Numbered from the stretch's first letter, positions 9,265 through 17,363 are shown. The stretch: 38,803 nt of DNA from Megalodesulfovibrio gigas DSM 1382 = ATCC 19364 (GCF_000468495.1 NC_022444.1:2977745-3016547), one strand, 5' to 3'. Numbers and translations are program-made. The notes: generated by a model not told the origin, from the letters alone.

Positions 9265-9567
9265 ATGGACCAGTTTTTCCTGTACACGGGCGTGTTTCTT
9301 GTACTGCTGATGATCGCCTCCATGTACCGGGGCATCGCTGGCCCCACAGTGCTGGACCGCATCCTGTCCGTGAACGCCATCGGTTCCAAGACCACGGTGC
9401 TGCTGATTCTCATCGGCTTTCTGTACGGTCGGCCGGAAATGTTTGTGGATATTTCCCTGGCCTACGCCATGTTGAACTTCATCGCCGTCATCGCAGCGGC
9501 CAAGTATTTCCACAAGCGGCGGGGGCAGAATCGCGAAGTGTGTTACTACACGCCACCCAAGAAATAG
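9265..9567 (+). CDS. mrpF: Mrp antiporter subunit F (MnhF)
   Basis: 100 aa with three transmembrane segments (about 4-22, 36-54, 60-80). The family motif is RGIAGPTVLDRILSVNAIGSKT, here with R22-G followed by GPTVLDR. It starts 3 nt after the mrpE stop; GGAGAGG lies upstream. MrpF is one of the small membrane subunits that build the MrpA-D-E-F-G antiporter complex. The charged C-terminal tail, ending in lysines, is cytoplasmic by the positive-inside rule. Confidence 0.92.
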   Translation: MDQFFLYTGVFLVLLMIASMYRGIAGPTVLDRILSVNAIGSKTTVLLILIGFLYGRPEMFVDISLAYAMLNFIAVIAAAKYFHKRRGQNREVCYYTPPKK

Positions 9568-9601
9568 CGTCTGCACACGCCACTGCAATACGAGCTGCGC
9601 C

Positions 9602-9970
9602 ATGGAACAAGCCATCATTATAGTTTGCATCGCCCTGAACGTGCTGGGACTGGTGTTTTACACCGGCGGCACGGTCGGGATCATCCGTTTTCCAGATTTC
9701 TATGCCCGCCTGCATGCTGCCGGCAAGCTGGACAGCCTCGGCGCATTGATGATGCTGGCTGGCTGCGCCATCTTTGAACTGCAGCATGTGAATTTGGGCA
9801 CGGTACTGACAGCGCTCAAGATCATGCTCATCATTGTATTCATCTTCCTTGCCAGCCCCACGGCCACGCATGCCATCGTCGATGCAGGCCTCGCCAGCCG
9901 CCACGACTTCTGGTCGAAACGCAAAGGCGCGTCCACGCCGGCCGATGACACGCCGCAGGAGGAGAACTGA
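9602..9970 (+). CDS. mrpG: Mrp antiporter subunit G (MnhG/PhaG)
   Basis: 122 aa, three transmembrane segments. The PhaG/MnhG signature is clear: G-x-V-G-I-I-R-F-P-D-F-Y-A-R-L-H-A-A, followed by K-L-D-S-L-G. It is 34 nt after mrpF. Its TGA stop shares its last A with the ATG of the next gene at 9970. The C-terminal 25 residues are hydrophilic and acidic (TPADDTPQEEN). Small membrane subunit of the antiporter complex. Confidence 0.93.
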   Translation: MEQAIIIVCIALNVLGLVFYTGGTVGIIRFPDFYARLHAAGKLDSLGALMMLAGCAIFELQHVNLGTVLTALKIMLIIVFIFLASPTATHAIVDAGLASRHDFWSKRKGASTPADDTPQEEN

Positions 9971-10215
9971 TGTTCTGGCAGATCGACAATCTGGTGCTCA
10001 CCCTGGTGATCATTTGCGCCATCGCGTCGTTGTCCATCAAGGACAACCTGTCCGCAGCCCTCTTTTTCGGTGCATACAGCTTCATGATGTGCGTGTTGTG
10101 GGCCATCATGGGCGCAGTGGACGTGGCCTTTACCGAAGCCACTGTGGGTGCCGGCGTCTCCACCGTGCTGTTCATCGCGGCCATTTTCCGCACTTCCAGG
10201 AGGACGACAGATTGA
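9970..10215 (+). CDS. DUF4040 membrane subunit (MbhD-like, the C-terminal part of MrpA as a free gene)
   Basis: 81 aa with about three transmembrane segments. It contains AFTEATVGAGVSTVLFIAAI, the signature of DUF4040. In Bacillus-type Mrp this domain is fused to the C-terminus of MrpA; in archaeal Mbh hydrogenases it is the separate subunit MbhD. Here it is separate, as in Mbh. It overlaps mrpG by 1 nt and the next gene by 4 nt, so the genes are translationally coupled. In Mrp/Mbh structures this region lies next to the proposed sodium path; that role here is inferred. Confidence 0.85.
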   Translation: MFWQIDNLVLTLVIICAIASLSIKDNLSAALFFGAYSFMMCVLWAIMGAVDVAFTEATVGAGVSTVLFIAAIFRTSRRTTD

Positions 10216-11039
10216 AAGCGCTTGCCTGGATCAGCTGTGTGCTGCTTGGCGTGGCCATGCTGTACGTGGCGACGAACTTTCCCGATTGGGGAGACCCCAA
10301 TTCGCCGGCATCGTTGCATCTTTCGCCGCACTACATCGAGCAGGCCATCCCGGAAACCAGCGTGCCGAACATCGTTTCCGCACTGCTGGCCGACTACCGG
10401 GGCTACGACACCATGTTCGAAACCGCGGTGGTCTTCACTGCGGCCATGGCGTGTTTCTTCATCCTGCGGGTGCTTGGTTGCGAGGTGTCCGGCCAGCAAC
10501 TGTATCGGCACCTTGAAACCGGAATCCTCATCCGCAGCGCCCGACGCATCAACCTGCCCCTGGGCTCCAGCTTCAAGCGGGTTGAGTCTGTCAGCCAGCG
10601 CTACGACTTCATCACAGCCAAAGTCTGCAGGTTAATGATTCCATTCTTGCAGATTTTCGGTCTCTACGTCATCGCCCATGGCCACCACAGCCCCGGCGGC
10701 GGGTTCCAGGGAGGCGTCATCCTTGGCTCAGCCTGGATTCTGCTGGCCATTTCCCATGATTTGCAGTCTGCCTGCGACCGATACGCCGAGCGCAAGATGT
10801 TCGTCTTTGTCGCCACTGGTGTGCTCATCTATGCCGGCACGGGCGTGCTCGCCATGCTCTACGGCGGCAACTTCCTGGATTACAGCTTCCTGGGGCCGCT
10901 CTTTGGACTTGACCCGGTCGCCTCACGCTCCTTCGGCATTTTTGTAGTGGAAGTGGGCGTCGGCTTCACCGTCATGGCCACGATGATCCTGCTGTACAAC
11001 TTCCTGGCCAGCGCCGGCCGCTGCGACGAAGGACTGTAG
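10212..11039 (+). CDS. mrpB: MrpB-like subunit: MbhE-like N-terminus fused to MnhB domain
   Basis: 275 aa starting at TTG 10212, which overlaps the previous stop as TTGA and has AGGAGG 8 nt upstream; no ATG fits. Residues 1-85 carry one early transmembrane helix, a soluble loop, and PNIVSALLADYRGYDTMFETAVVFTA, which resembles MbhE. Residues 130-275 are the MnhB domain with FGLYVIAHGHHSPGGGFQGGVI (family motif HGHxSPGGGFQGG) and four helices. So the modules that follow the NuoL-like part of MrpA are here cut between MbhD and MbhE, and MbhE is joined to MrpB. Confidence 0.85.
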   Translation: MKALAWISCVLLGVAMLYVATNFPDWGDPNSPASLHLSPHYIEQAIPETSVPNIVSALLADYRGYDTMFETAVVFTAAMACFFILRVLGCEVSGQQLYRHLETGILIRSARRINLPLGSSFKRVESVSQRYDFITAKVCRLMIPFLQIFGLYVIAHGHHSPGGGFQGGVILGSAWILLAISHDLQSACDRYAERKMFVFVATGVLIYAGTGVLAMLYGGNFLDYSFLGPLFGLDPVASRSFGIFVVEVGVGFTVMATMILLYNFLASAGRCDEGL

Positions 11040-11048
11040 GGGGACGCC

Positions 11049-11447
11049 GTGTTTGACATGCTCCTGGACATCATCGCCACAAAATACAACTATGCTGGCT
11101 TCATCTTCCTGATGTGCATCGGGTTGTGGGCCATGATAGGCAAGCGGAACCTGCCCAAGAAGATTCTTGGAATGAGCATTTTCCAGACTGCCATCATGCT
11201 GTTCTACATTTCCATCTCCGTCAAAACCAACGCCACGCTGCCCATCATCGACGCGCATGGCGCGCATGGGCATGACCTGCATGTGCGTGCTGCAGACTAT
11301 CTGAATCCCTTGCCTCACGTGTTGATGCTCACGGCCATCGTGGTCTCCGTGGCCACCCTTGGCGTGGCGCTGGCCCTGGTGCAAAAGGTGTATCGAGAGC
11401 ACGAGACATTGGAAGAACCTGAAATCCTGGAACAGTTGCGGAAATGA
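11049..11447 (+). CDS. mrpC: Mrp antiporter subunit C (NuoK-like)
   Basis: 132 aa with three transmembrane helices. The start is GTG 11049 with GGGGGA about 5 nt upstream. NuoK/MnhC family: an early helix, GKRNLPKKILGMSIFQTAIML, and NPLPHVLMLTAIVVSVAT (the family's DPLPQALVLTAIVI). The loop between helices 2 and 3 is His-rich (H70, H73, H75, H78), which is not usual in MrpC. It overlaps mrpD as ATGA (4 nt). MrpC connects the D subunit to the small subunits. Confidence 0.92.
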   Translation: MFDMLLDIIATKYNYAGFIFLMCIGLWAMIGKRNLPKKILGMSIFQTAIMLFYISISVKTNATLPIIDAHGAHGHDLHVRAADYLNPLPHVLMLTAIVVSVATLGVALALVQKVYREHETLEEPEILEQLRK

Positions 11448-12988
11448 GCCCCCACTTCCCGGCCTTGATGGTCACGGTGCCGCTCTTGATGGCCTTCATC
11501 ACCACCCTGCATGGGTGGCTGGGCGGCAGGCGATCGTTCTACTTTGCGTTGTTCACCGCCGCTGCCTGCTCCTGCATGGGAATAGCCTTGGTGGTGCACG
11601 TACTGGAGCACGGTCCTGTTCTCTACAAGCTGGCCGGCTGGGCGGCCCCCGTCGGCATCACCTATCGCGTGGACGGCCTCAACGCCGCCGTGCTTGCGGT
11701 GATGAGTGTGGTGGCCTTGTACGTCATCGCCGGCACCAAACCAGCGGTGGAGCGCGAGCACTTCGGCAAGGAGCCAGCGTTCTATACCCTGGCGCAGCTT
11801 GCCCTGTGCGGCCACCTGGGCATGACCATCACTGCGGATGCCTTCAACCTGTACGTGTTGTTGGAAATCACGGCGCTTTCAGGCTATGCGCTGCTGGCCA
11901 TCGGCCGCCCCCGCGCCTACCATGCCGTGCTGAACTACCTGTTCATCGGCACCATCGGCGCATCCTTCTATCTGCTGGGCGTGGGGCTGCTGTACATCAA
12001 GACAGGCACGCTGGACATGCTGGATCTTGCCCAGCGCATCCAGCCCATTGCGCAGGAGCCGACCATCCTTGCCGGCTTTGCCCTCATGGTCCTGGGCATG
12101 CTCATCAAGATGGCCTGCTTCCCCGTGCATGCCTGGCTGCCCAATGCCTATACGTTCTCCTCCTCCACCGCCGCCAGCCTGCTTGGCCCCATGACCACCA
12201 AGGTCATGGTGTATGTGGTGCTGCGCATGGTGCTGACGATCTTCACCCCCGATATGGCCTACAGCATGCCAGCCATGACCGACCTGCTGGTCTGGGCAGG
12301 GACGGCAGCCATCATCGTCGGGGCGGTCATGGCCCTTGCCGCCAAGGACTTCAAACGGATGCTCACCTGCATCATCCTCTCCGAGGTGGGCTACATGGTG
12401 GGCGGCACGTGGCTTGGCACCCGTATGGGCGTAACCGGCGCGGCCCTGCACTTGGTGGGCGATGCCATGATGACCGTGACAGTCTTTCTCGCTGCCGCCT
12501 GCCTGACGCATCAGCTCGGTCGCATCCAGCTGACCGACCTGAAAGGCGCATTCGGCAAGATGCCGGTAACCATGGGCGCCATGGCCGTGGGCGCCATCGC
12601 CATGATCGGCGTCCCCCCCACCTGCGGCTTTTTCAGCAAGTGGTATCTGCTGCGCGCCGGCATGGAGCAACAGCAATACGCCTATGTGGTGGCGCTGCTG
12701 CTCTCCAGTCTCGTCAACGTCATCCTGTTCTTCCGAGTGTTCGAGATCGGCTTTTTTGAACCGATGAAAGCCGGACACGGACACGGCACTGCCGGCCACG
12801 GCGAGGATGGACACAGCGATGGCCATGGCAGCCATGGCGACGGGCACGACGCCATCGTGCTGCAGGAAGCACCGTTCTCCATGGTCGCCGTTCTGATTGT
12901 GGCTGCGATCTCGTGCATCGCCCTGGGCTTCGCCACTCCCTGGCTTGTGGACCTCATCGACTCGGCCCTGCCGCCGACGCTGCTCTAG
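11444..12988 (+). CDS. mrpD: Mrp antiporter subunit D (proton-pumping-type), His-rich loop
   Basis: 514 aa, about 14 transmembrane helices, Proton_antipo_M (NuoM/NuoN) family. The ion-path residues are present: Glu E141 in LLEITALSGYALLAIGR (TM5) and Lys K222 in LIKMACFPVHAWLP (TM7), plus TTK in TM8. Between the last two helices there is an insert with seven histidines in residues 445-468, set in Gly/Asp. This is absent from the two D-like paralogues downstream and could bind metal or sense pH (inference). It is coupled to mrpC by a 4-nt overlap. Confidence 0.93.
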   Translation: MSPHFPALMVTVPLLMAFITTLHGWLGGRRSFYFALFTAAACSCMGIALVVHVLEHGPVLYKLAGWAAPVGITYRVDGLNAAVLAVMSVVALYVIAGTKPAVEREHFGKEPAFYTLAQLALCGHLGMTITADAFNLYVLLEITALSGYALLAIGRPRAYHAVLNYLFIGTIGASFYLLGVGLLYIKTGTLDMLDLAQRIQPIAQEPTILAGFALMVLGMLIKMACFPVHAWLPNAYTFSSSTAASLLGPMTTKVMVYVVLRMVLTIFTPDMAYSMPAMTDLLVWAGTAAIIVGAVMALAAKDFKRMLTCIILSEVGYMVGGTWLGTRMGVTGAALHLVGDAMMTVTVFLAAACLTHQLGRIQLTDLKGAFGKMPVTMGAMAVGAIAMIGVPPTCGFFSKWYLLRAGMEQQQYAYVVALLLSSLVNVILFFRVFEIGFFEPMKAGHGHGTAGHGEDGHSDGHGSHGDGHDAIVLQEAPFSMVAVLIVAAISCIALGFATPWLVDLIDSALPPTLL

Positions 12989-13000
12989 GAAGATTGCTCC

Positions 13001-14542
13001 ATGACTGCTCCGGCGCTCGTACCCTCCCTGATTCCTTTGGCTGCGGTCCTGGTCAGCCTGTTCGCCATCGCCGGCATCGCCACGTCGCGATCGCCGAACA
13101 TTCGCGAAGGCTGGACATTCGGCGCGGCGATCATCAAATTCCTGTTGGTGCTCTCGCTGATCCCCACCGTACTGGCCGGGCAGGAACCTGCGTGCCACGT
13201 GGCGACCTTTGCACCAGGACTGACCCTGGCGCTGCGCGTGGATGCCATGGGCCTGCTGTTCGCCCTGGTGTCCTCGTCCTTGTGGATTCTCACCAGCTGC
13301 TACTCCATCGGCTACATGCGCACGGAAAACGAGCATGCGCAGACGCGATACTATTGTTGTTTTGCGCTGGCCCTGTGCGCCACCATTGGTGTGGCTTTCT
13401 CCGCCAACCTGTTCACGCTGTACCTCTTTTACGAACTCCTGTCCTTTGCCACCTGGCCACTGGTCACACACCACCAGGATGCAGAGGCACGACGCTCCGG
13501 CCGCAAGTACCTTGGCTACATTGTAGGCGCATCCATCGGATTGGCGTTGCCAGCCATGGTGGCGGTATTCGGGATAGCTGGGACCCTGGAATTCACGCCC
13601 CACGGCATCCTGTCCGAAGCAGTCCTTCGTCCAGGCCACATGACGGCGCAGGCTGGCGGCACTGGCATCGCCCTCACCGCAGGCATGACGGCCCTGCTGC
13701 TGCTGGGGTTCGTCTTCGGCTTCGCCAAGGCCGGGGTCATGCCGTTTCATAGCTGGCTTCCGGCCGCCATGGTGGCCCCCACGCCCGTCTCCGCCCTGCT
13801 CCACGCCGTGGCAGTGGTCAAGGTCGGGGCGTTTTCCGTCTTCCGGGTCATCACCCATGTCTTCGGGGTGGACATCCTGGCCGCCTTCAATCTGGGCAAT
13901 CTGGTGGCAGCCATCGCCTCGGTGACGATTATCGTGGCCTCCCTCATCGCCCTTTCCCAGGACGGCCTCAAACGCCGGTTGGCCTTTTCCACCATCGGAC
14001 AGCTCTCCTACATCCTGCTGGGCGCGGCGCTGCTTTCTCCCAAAGCACTCACGGGCGGCCTCATGCACATCGCCCTGCACGCCTTCGGCAAGATCACGCT
14101 GTTCATGTGCGCCGGGGCAATCTTTGTTGCCACCGGCAAATCCAAGATCAGCGAAATGGACGGCCTCGGCCGGGCCATGCCCGTGACCATGGCTGCATTC
14201 TTCCTGGGGGCCTTGTCCATCATCGGATTGCCTCCATGCGGCGGGTTCATCAGCAAATGGTATATCCTGCAGGGAGCCTTGGACGCTGATCAGATCGTCT
14301 TCATGGTGGTACTGCTGGGCAGCTCTCTGCTGAATGCGGCGTATTTCATGCCCATCATCTATCGCGCCTTTTTCAAGGAACCTGCCGCTGCGGTGCACTT
14401 CCACAAAGAATTTTATCCATACCAGGGATTTTGCGTGGCGCCTCCCGCCATCACGGCGGTCATCAGCGTGGCCCTGCTGATTTATCCGCAACCGTTTCTG
14501 CAGCTGGCGCAAATGGCTGCGGCGCGAATCTCCGGCATGTAA
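13001..14542 (+). CDS. Second MrpD/NuoN-like antiporter subunit
   Basis: 513 aa, about 14 transmembrane helices, Proton_antipo_M family. E145 in FYELLSFATWPLVTH (TM5) and K243 in FAKAGVMPFHSWLPAAMVAPTPVSALLHAVAVVKVG (TM7) are the expected proton-path pair. It carries the long TPVSALLHAVAVVK segment seen in MrpA/NuoL-type subunits, so it may fill the MrpA channel position. It begins 12 nt after mrpD. No full-length MrpA gene is seen in this operon. Confidence 0.88.
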   Translation: MTAPALVPSLIPLAAVLVSLFAIAGIATSRSPNIREGWTFGAAIIKFLLVLSLIPTVLAGQEPACHVATFAPGLTLALRVDAMGLLFALVSSSLWILTSCYSIGYMRTENEHAQTRYYCCFALALCATIGVAFSANLFTLYLFYELLSFATWPLVTHHQDAEARRSGRKYLGYIVGASIGLALPAMVAVFGIAGTLEFTPHGILSEAVLRPGHMTAQAGGTGIALTAGMTALLLLGFVFGFAKAGVMPFHSWLPAAMVAPTPVSALLHAVAVVKVGAFSVFRVITHVFGVDILAAFNLGNLVAAIASVTIIVASLIALSQDGLKRRLAFSTIGQLSYILLGAALLSPKALTGGLMHIALHAFGKITLFMCAGAIFVATGKSKISEMDGLGRAMPVTMAAFFLGALSIIGLPPCGGFISKWYILQGALDADQIVFMVVLLGSSLLNAAYFMPIIYRAFFKEPAAAVHFHKEFYPYQGFCVAPPAITAVISVALLIYPQPFLQLAQMAAARISGM

Positions 14543-14568
14543 TGGATGAGAACTGCTGAGGAATGGCC

Positions 14569-14709
14569 ATGACCGGCAACCAGCACGAAGTTGAGCCAAC
14601 TGCCTATGCGCCCCGCCCGGGATACGGAAAAGTGTTCGCCGCCGCCATGGCGCTGGGCGTTGCTTTCCTGATCGCGGCTGTTTTTGCGGGCATGGGCGGC
14701 AGACATTAG
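14569..14709 (+). CDS. Small single-span membrane protein in the antiporter operon
   Basis: 46 aa from ATG 14569, with GAGGA 8-12 nt upstream; an in-frame ATG at 14563 sits too close to that site. A polar, proline-rich N-terminus (TAYAPRPGYGKV) leads into one helix (residues 22-42, VFAAAMALGVAFLIAAVF) and a short tail GGRH. It lies between two D-like subunits, 9 nt before the next ATG. It is short enough to be missed by many gene callers. I do not recognise the family; a small assembly or spacer subunit of the complex is an inference from position. Confidence 0.65.
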   Translation: MTGNQHEVEPTAYAPRPGYGKVFAAAMALGVAFLIAAVFAGMGGRH

Positions 14710-14718
14710 GGAGCAGGC

Positions 14719-14964
14719 ATGAACACCCGATCGACATCGGCCTTTATCGATAGACCTTTTCTCGTACTGCTTGTCCTGGCATGCGTCTCTGTGCTTGCCG
14801 GGCTGTTTGTGGACATGCACGCGCATTTTCCCTGGGAAAACGTGCCGGGATTTTTCGGCGTGTTCGCCTTTGTTGTCTGCGGCGCCATGTGCCTGGCGGC
14901 GGGCTTCGTGTTGCGGCCATTGGTGAAGCGCCCGGCAGACTATTACGACACGGACAGGAGCTGA
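14719..14964 (+). CDS. Small two-span membrane protein in the antiporter operon
   Basis: 81 aa with two helices (about 13-32 and 43-64) joined by a loop with DMHAHFPWENVPGF, and a charged tail KRPADYYDTDRS. The HFPWENVPGFFGVFGF-like turn is reminiscent of short membrane proteins encoded beside energy-converting antiporter modules, but I cannot name a family. GGAG(CAGGC)ATG gives a good start. Its stop is 1 nt before the third D-like gene, so it is very probably co-translated with it. Confidence 0.8.
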   Translation: MNTRSTSAFIDRPFLVLLVLACVSVLAGLFVDMHAHFPWENVPGFFGVFAFVVCGAMCLAAGFVLRPLVKRPADYYDTDRS

Positions 14965-14965
14965 C

Positions 14966-16762
14966 ATGCCCTTCTTGCTGCCGCCATTTTTCCTGCTCGT
15001 GCTGGGCGCGCTGACGCTGCCCCTGTTCTCGGCACGGCCAGTGCGTGCCGGCCTGGCCTTGGCATTCGCCGTGCTGTCCCTGTGCAACCTGCTGGCCATC
15101 CCGGAAGGCGTGCATTTTGTGCTGCCGTTTCTTGGGCAGGAAGTCATCCTGGCCAAAGTGGACAAGCTTTCCTTCATTTTCGGACTGATCTTCCACTTGG
15201 CCGCCATTTTCGGCATCGTCTACGCCTGGGAGTCCAAGGATAATACGGAACGCGTCTTTGCCATGCTTTACGCCGCCGCGGCGCAGGGCGTGGTCTTTGC
15301 CGGGGACATGCTCTCCCTGTTCCTGTTCTGGGAAAGCCTGACCGTGTGCGCAGCCGTCATCATCTGGACCAGGGGCGATGCCGCAGCCCGCGGTGCCGGG
15401 TTCCGCTATTTTCTGGTCCATGCCGTGGGCGGGCTGCTGCTGCTGGCCGGCATTGTGCTCCGGGTGCACCACACCGGCTCCCTGGCCTTCGGGCCCATCG
15501 GGCTGGATTCACCGGGCGGACTGCTCATCTTCCTGGGCTTTGGCGTGAATGCCGCGTGGCCACTGCTGCATGCATGGCTGCCGGACGCCTACCCCAACGC
15601 CAGCCCCACAGGGACGGTGTTCCTTTCCGCCTTCACCACCAAGGGCGCGGTGTACGTACTGGCGCGCAGCTTTGCCGGGGAAGAGACGCTCATCTGGATC
15701 GGCGCAGTCATGGCCGTGTTCCCGCTGCTGTATGCCATGCTTGAAAACGACCTGCGGCGCACCCTCGCCTGGTGCCTCATCAATCAGGTGGGCTTCATGA
15801 TGATCGGCATCGGCATCGGCAGCGAGCTGGCCATCAACGGCGTCTGCGCCCATGCCTTCGTGCACATCCTGTATAAAGCCCTGCTGTTCATGAGCGCCGG
15901 CGCCGTGCTGGCCCAGGCCGGCACCTGCGAGGCCACCCGGTTGCAAAGCATGGGCGGACTGGCCCGTCAGATGCCATGGACCTTCGCCTTTGCCTGCGCC
16001 GGCGTGGCTTCCATCTCCGTGCCCCTGTTCTGCGGCTTTGCCGGAAAATCCCTGATCATTTCCGCCACGGCCGAGGCGCACCTGAGCACCGTATGGATGC
16101 TGCTGATGTTCGCCTCCGCCGGCGTGTTCCTTGCCGGCCTGCGCGTGGTGTATGTCGCCTTCGGGCAGCCGACAGCCCCCACCTCCTACCAGGGACTGGC
16201 GGTTTCCGAAGCGCCCTGGGGCATGCGCATCGGCATGGCCTTGACCGCAGGGGCCAGCCTGCTCGTCGGCCTGTTCCCGTCAGCGTTTTACAGCCTGCTG
16301 CCGAACGCCATGGACTACCACCTGTATTCTGCAGGGCACTTGGTTTCCCAGTTCCAGGTGTTGTTCTTCACCGGCTTGGCGTTTCTGGTGCTGCTGCGCG
16401 CCGGCATGCTGCCAGCGGCAGTCAAGGGCATCAATCTGGATGTGGACATCGTGTACCGCCGCCTGGCGTTGATCTTTTATGCCGCCATGGATTCCCTGTT
16501 CAACCGGCTCAATGCATGGTGCGAGGCCCTGGTGGTGGATGGCCTGTTCGCCTGGCTGGCGCGGGTGCATACGCAGGCCCCCTGGCGCTTTTCCACGTGG
16601 CTGCTGAGTCCCATGCTGTTGCTCATGCCCAAGGAGGCGCGGGAGAAACTGCAGGGAGAAATCCGGCCGGCGCTGGAAACCGCCACCACTCCCATTGGCT
16701 TGACGGCGTTTGCAACTGTGGCGTTCTTGTGCGTATCGATCATCATGCTGCTTACGGTCTAG
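14966..16762 (+). CDS. Third MrpD-like subunit, TM7 lysine replaced by Asn
   Basis: 598 aa, Proton_antipo_M family with a C-terminal extension. The TM5 glutamate is present (E123 in LFWESLTV), and TM8 has K226 in TTKGAVYVLAR. The TM7 lysine is not: the motif reads GFGVN195AAWPLLHAWLPDAY where the other two subunits have GMLIK and GFAK. After about residue 455 comes KGINLDVDIVYRR, a stretch typical of D-like subunits of Hyf/Ech-type and deltaproteobacterial antiporters, then amphipathic helices and a last transmembrane helix (573-596). AGGAG precedes ATG 14966. It may be a structural or altered-path subunit. Confidence 0.87.
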   Translation: MPFLLPPFFLLVLGALTLPLFSARPVRAGLALAFAVLSLCNLLAIPEGVHFVLPFLGQEVILAKVDKLSFIFGLIFHLAAIFGIVYAWESKDNTERVFAMLYAAAAQGVVFAGDMLSLFLFWESLTVCAAVIIWTRGDAAARGAGFRYFLVHAVGGLLLLAGIVLRVHHTGSLAFGPIGLDSPGGLLIFLGFGVNAAWPLLHAWLPDAYPNASPTGTVFLSAFTTKGAVYVLARSFAGEETLIWIGAVMAVFPLLYAMLENDLRRTLAWCLINQVGFMMIGIGIGSELAINGVCAHAFVHILYKALLFMSAGAVLAQAGTCEATRLQSMGGLARQMPWTFAFACAGVASISVPLFCGFAGKSLIISATAEAHLSTVWMLLMFASAGVFLAGLRVVYVAFGQPTAPTSYQGLAVSEAPWGMRIGMALTAGASLLVGLFPSAFYSLLPNAMDYHLYSAGHLVSQFQVLFFTGLAFLVLLRAGMLPAAVKGINLDVDIVYRRLALIFYAAMDSLFNRLNAWCEALVVDGLFAWLARVHTQAPWRFSTWLLSPMLLLMPKEAREKLQGEIRPALETATTPIGLTAFATVAFLCVSIIMLLTV

Positions 16763-16771
16763 GAGACGAGC

Positions 16772-17266
16772 ATGCCAGCCCCCATCACCGTTGATCTGCT
16801 CAGAATTCCCATGCTCCGCTCTGTCGGGGTTGAGATGCTGTCCCGTCTGGTGCCCATTTCCGAAATGCGTCGTTCCGGAGACGGCGAGCGCATTTATGCC
16901 ATGGGCGAACCGGCGCATCACTTCTTCATCTGCCACAGGGGCGAAGTGCTCTCCGAGCAAGCCATTGCACGGGACATCACCGCCACGGTTTCCGTCATCA
17001 CGCCCGGGTCTTGCTTCGGCTGGCCCGCCCTGCTGCCCAACGGCATTTACCGCAGCGACGCCGTGAGCCAGGGAGAGACGGAGTGCATTGCCATTGAGGC
17101 CGCTTCCCTGCGCCAGCTCATGGATACGGACCACGAATTCGGCTACACCCTGTACAAGGCCATGTGCGGCAGCCTGGTGGAGCGGCTCTTCACCAGGACG
17201 GACCAGCTGTTGCAGCTCGTTTCCTTGCATCCGGATCTGCGCGCCGCCATCACGCGCGAGGAATAA
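16772..17266 (+). CDS. CRP-like cyclic-nucleotide-binding-fold protein without DNA-binding domain
   Basis: 164 aa. Residues 15-120 form a cNMP-binding beta-roll: MGEPAHHFFICHRGEVLS, then PGSCFGWPALLPNGIYRSDAV as the phosphate-binding cassette. Aligned with E. coli CAP, R94-S95 match R82-S83, but the ribose-binding Glu72 is W84, so the ligand may not be cAMP. A helix follows and the protein ends; there is no helix-turn-helix. It is the last gene of the antiporter operon (9 nt after the third D-like gene, AGGAG upstream) and just before the terminator. It could gate or sense for the antiporter, or bind another partner; this is inferred from position. Confidence 0.8.
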   Translation: MPAPITVDLLRIPMLRSVGVEMLSRLVPISEMRRSGDGERIYAMGEPAHHFFICHRGEVLSEQAIARDITATVSVITPGSCFGWPALLPNGIYRSDAVSQGETECIAIEAASLRQLMDTDHEFGYTLYKAMCGSLVERLFTRTDQLLQLVSLHPDLRAAITREE

Positions 17267-17321
17267 GCTTCCCCTGCGCCGGCACAGGGCGATGTCGGAT
17301 TCGAATACGATGATCACGCCA

Positions 17322-17363
17322 CGAGGAGTCGTTCCCCACAGAGAACGACTCCTCGTTTTATTT
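17322..17363 (+). terminator. Intrinsic terminator of the Mrp-type operon
   Basis: A perfect 13-bp stem, CGAGGAGTCGTTC (17322-17334) with GAACGACTCCTCG (17343-17355), an 8-nt loop and then TTTTATTT. It lies 55 nt after the last gene of the operon. Confidence 0.93.

Noticed and set aside
11879-14737. A 952-codon open frame on the minus strand, rich in His, Gln and Asp
   Set aside because: Antisense to the mrpD genes. The reverse of hydrophobic, GC-biased membrane-protein codons gives long open frames; no start signal or motif.
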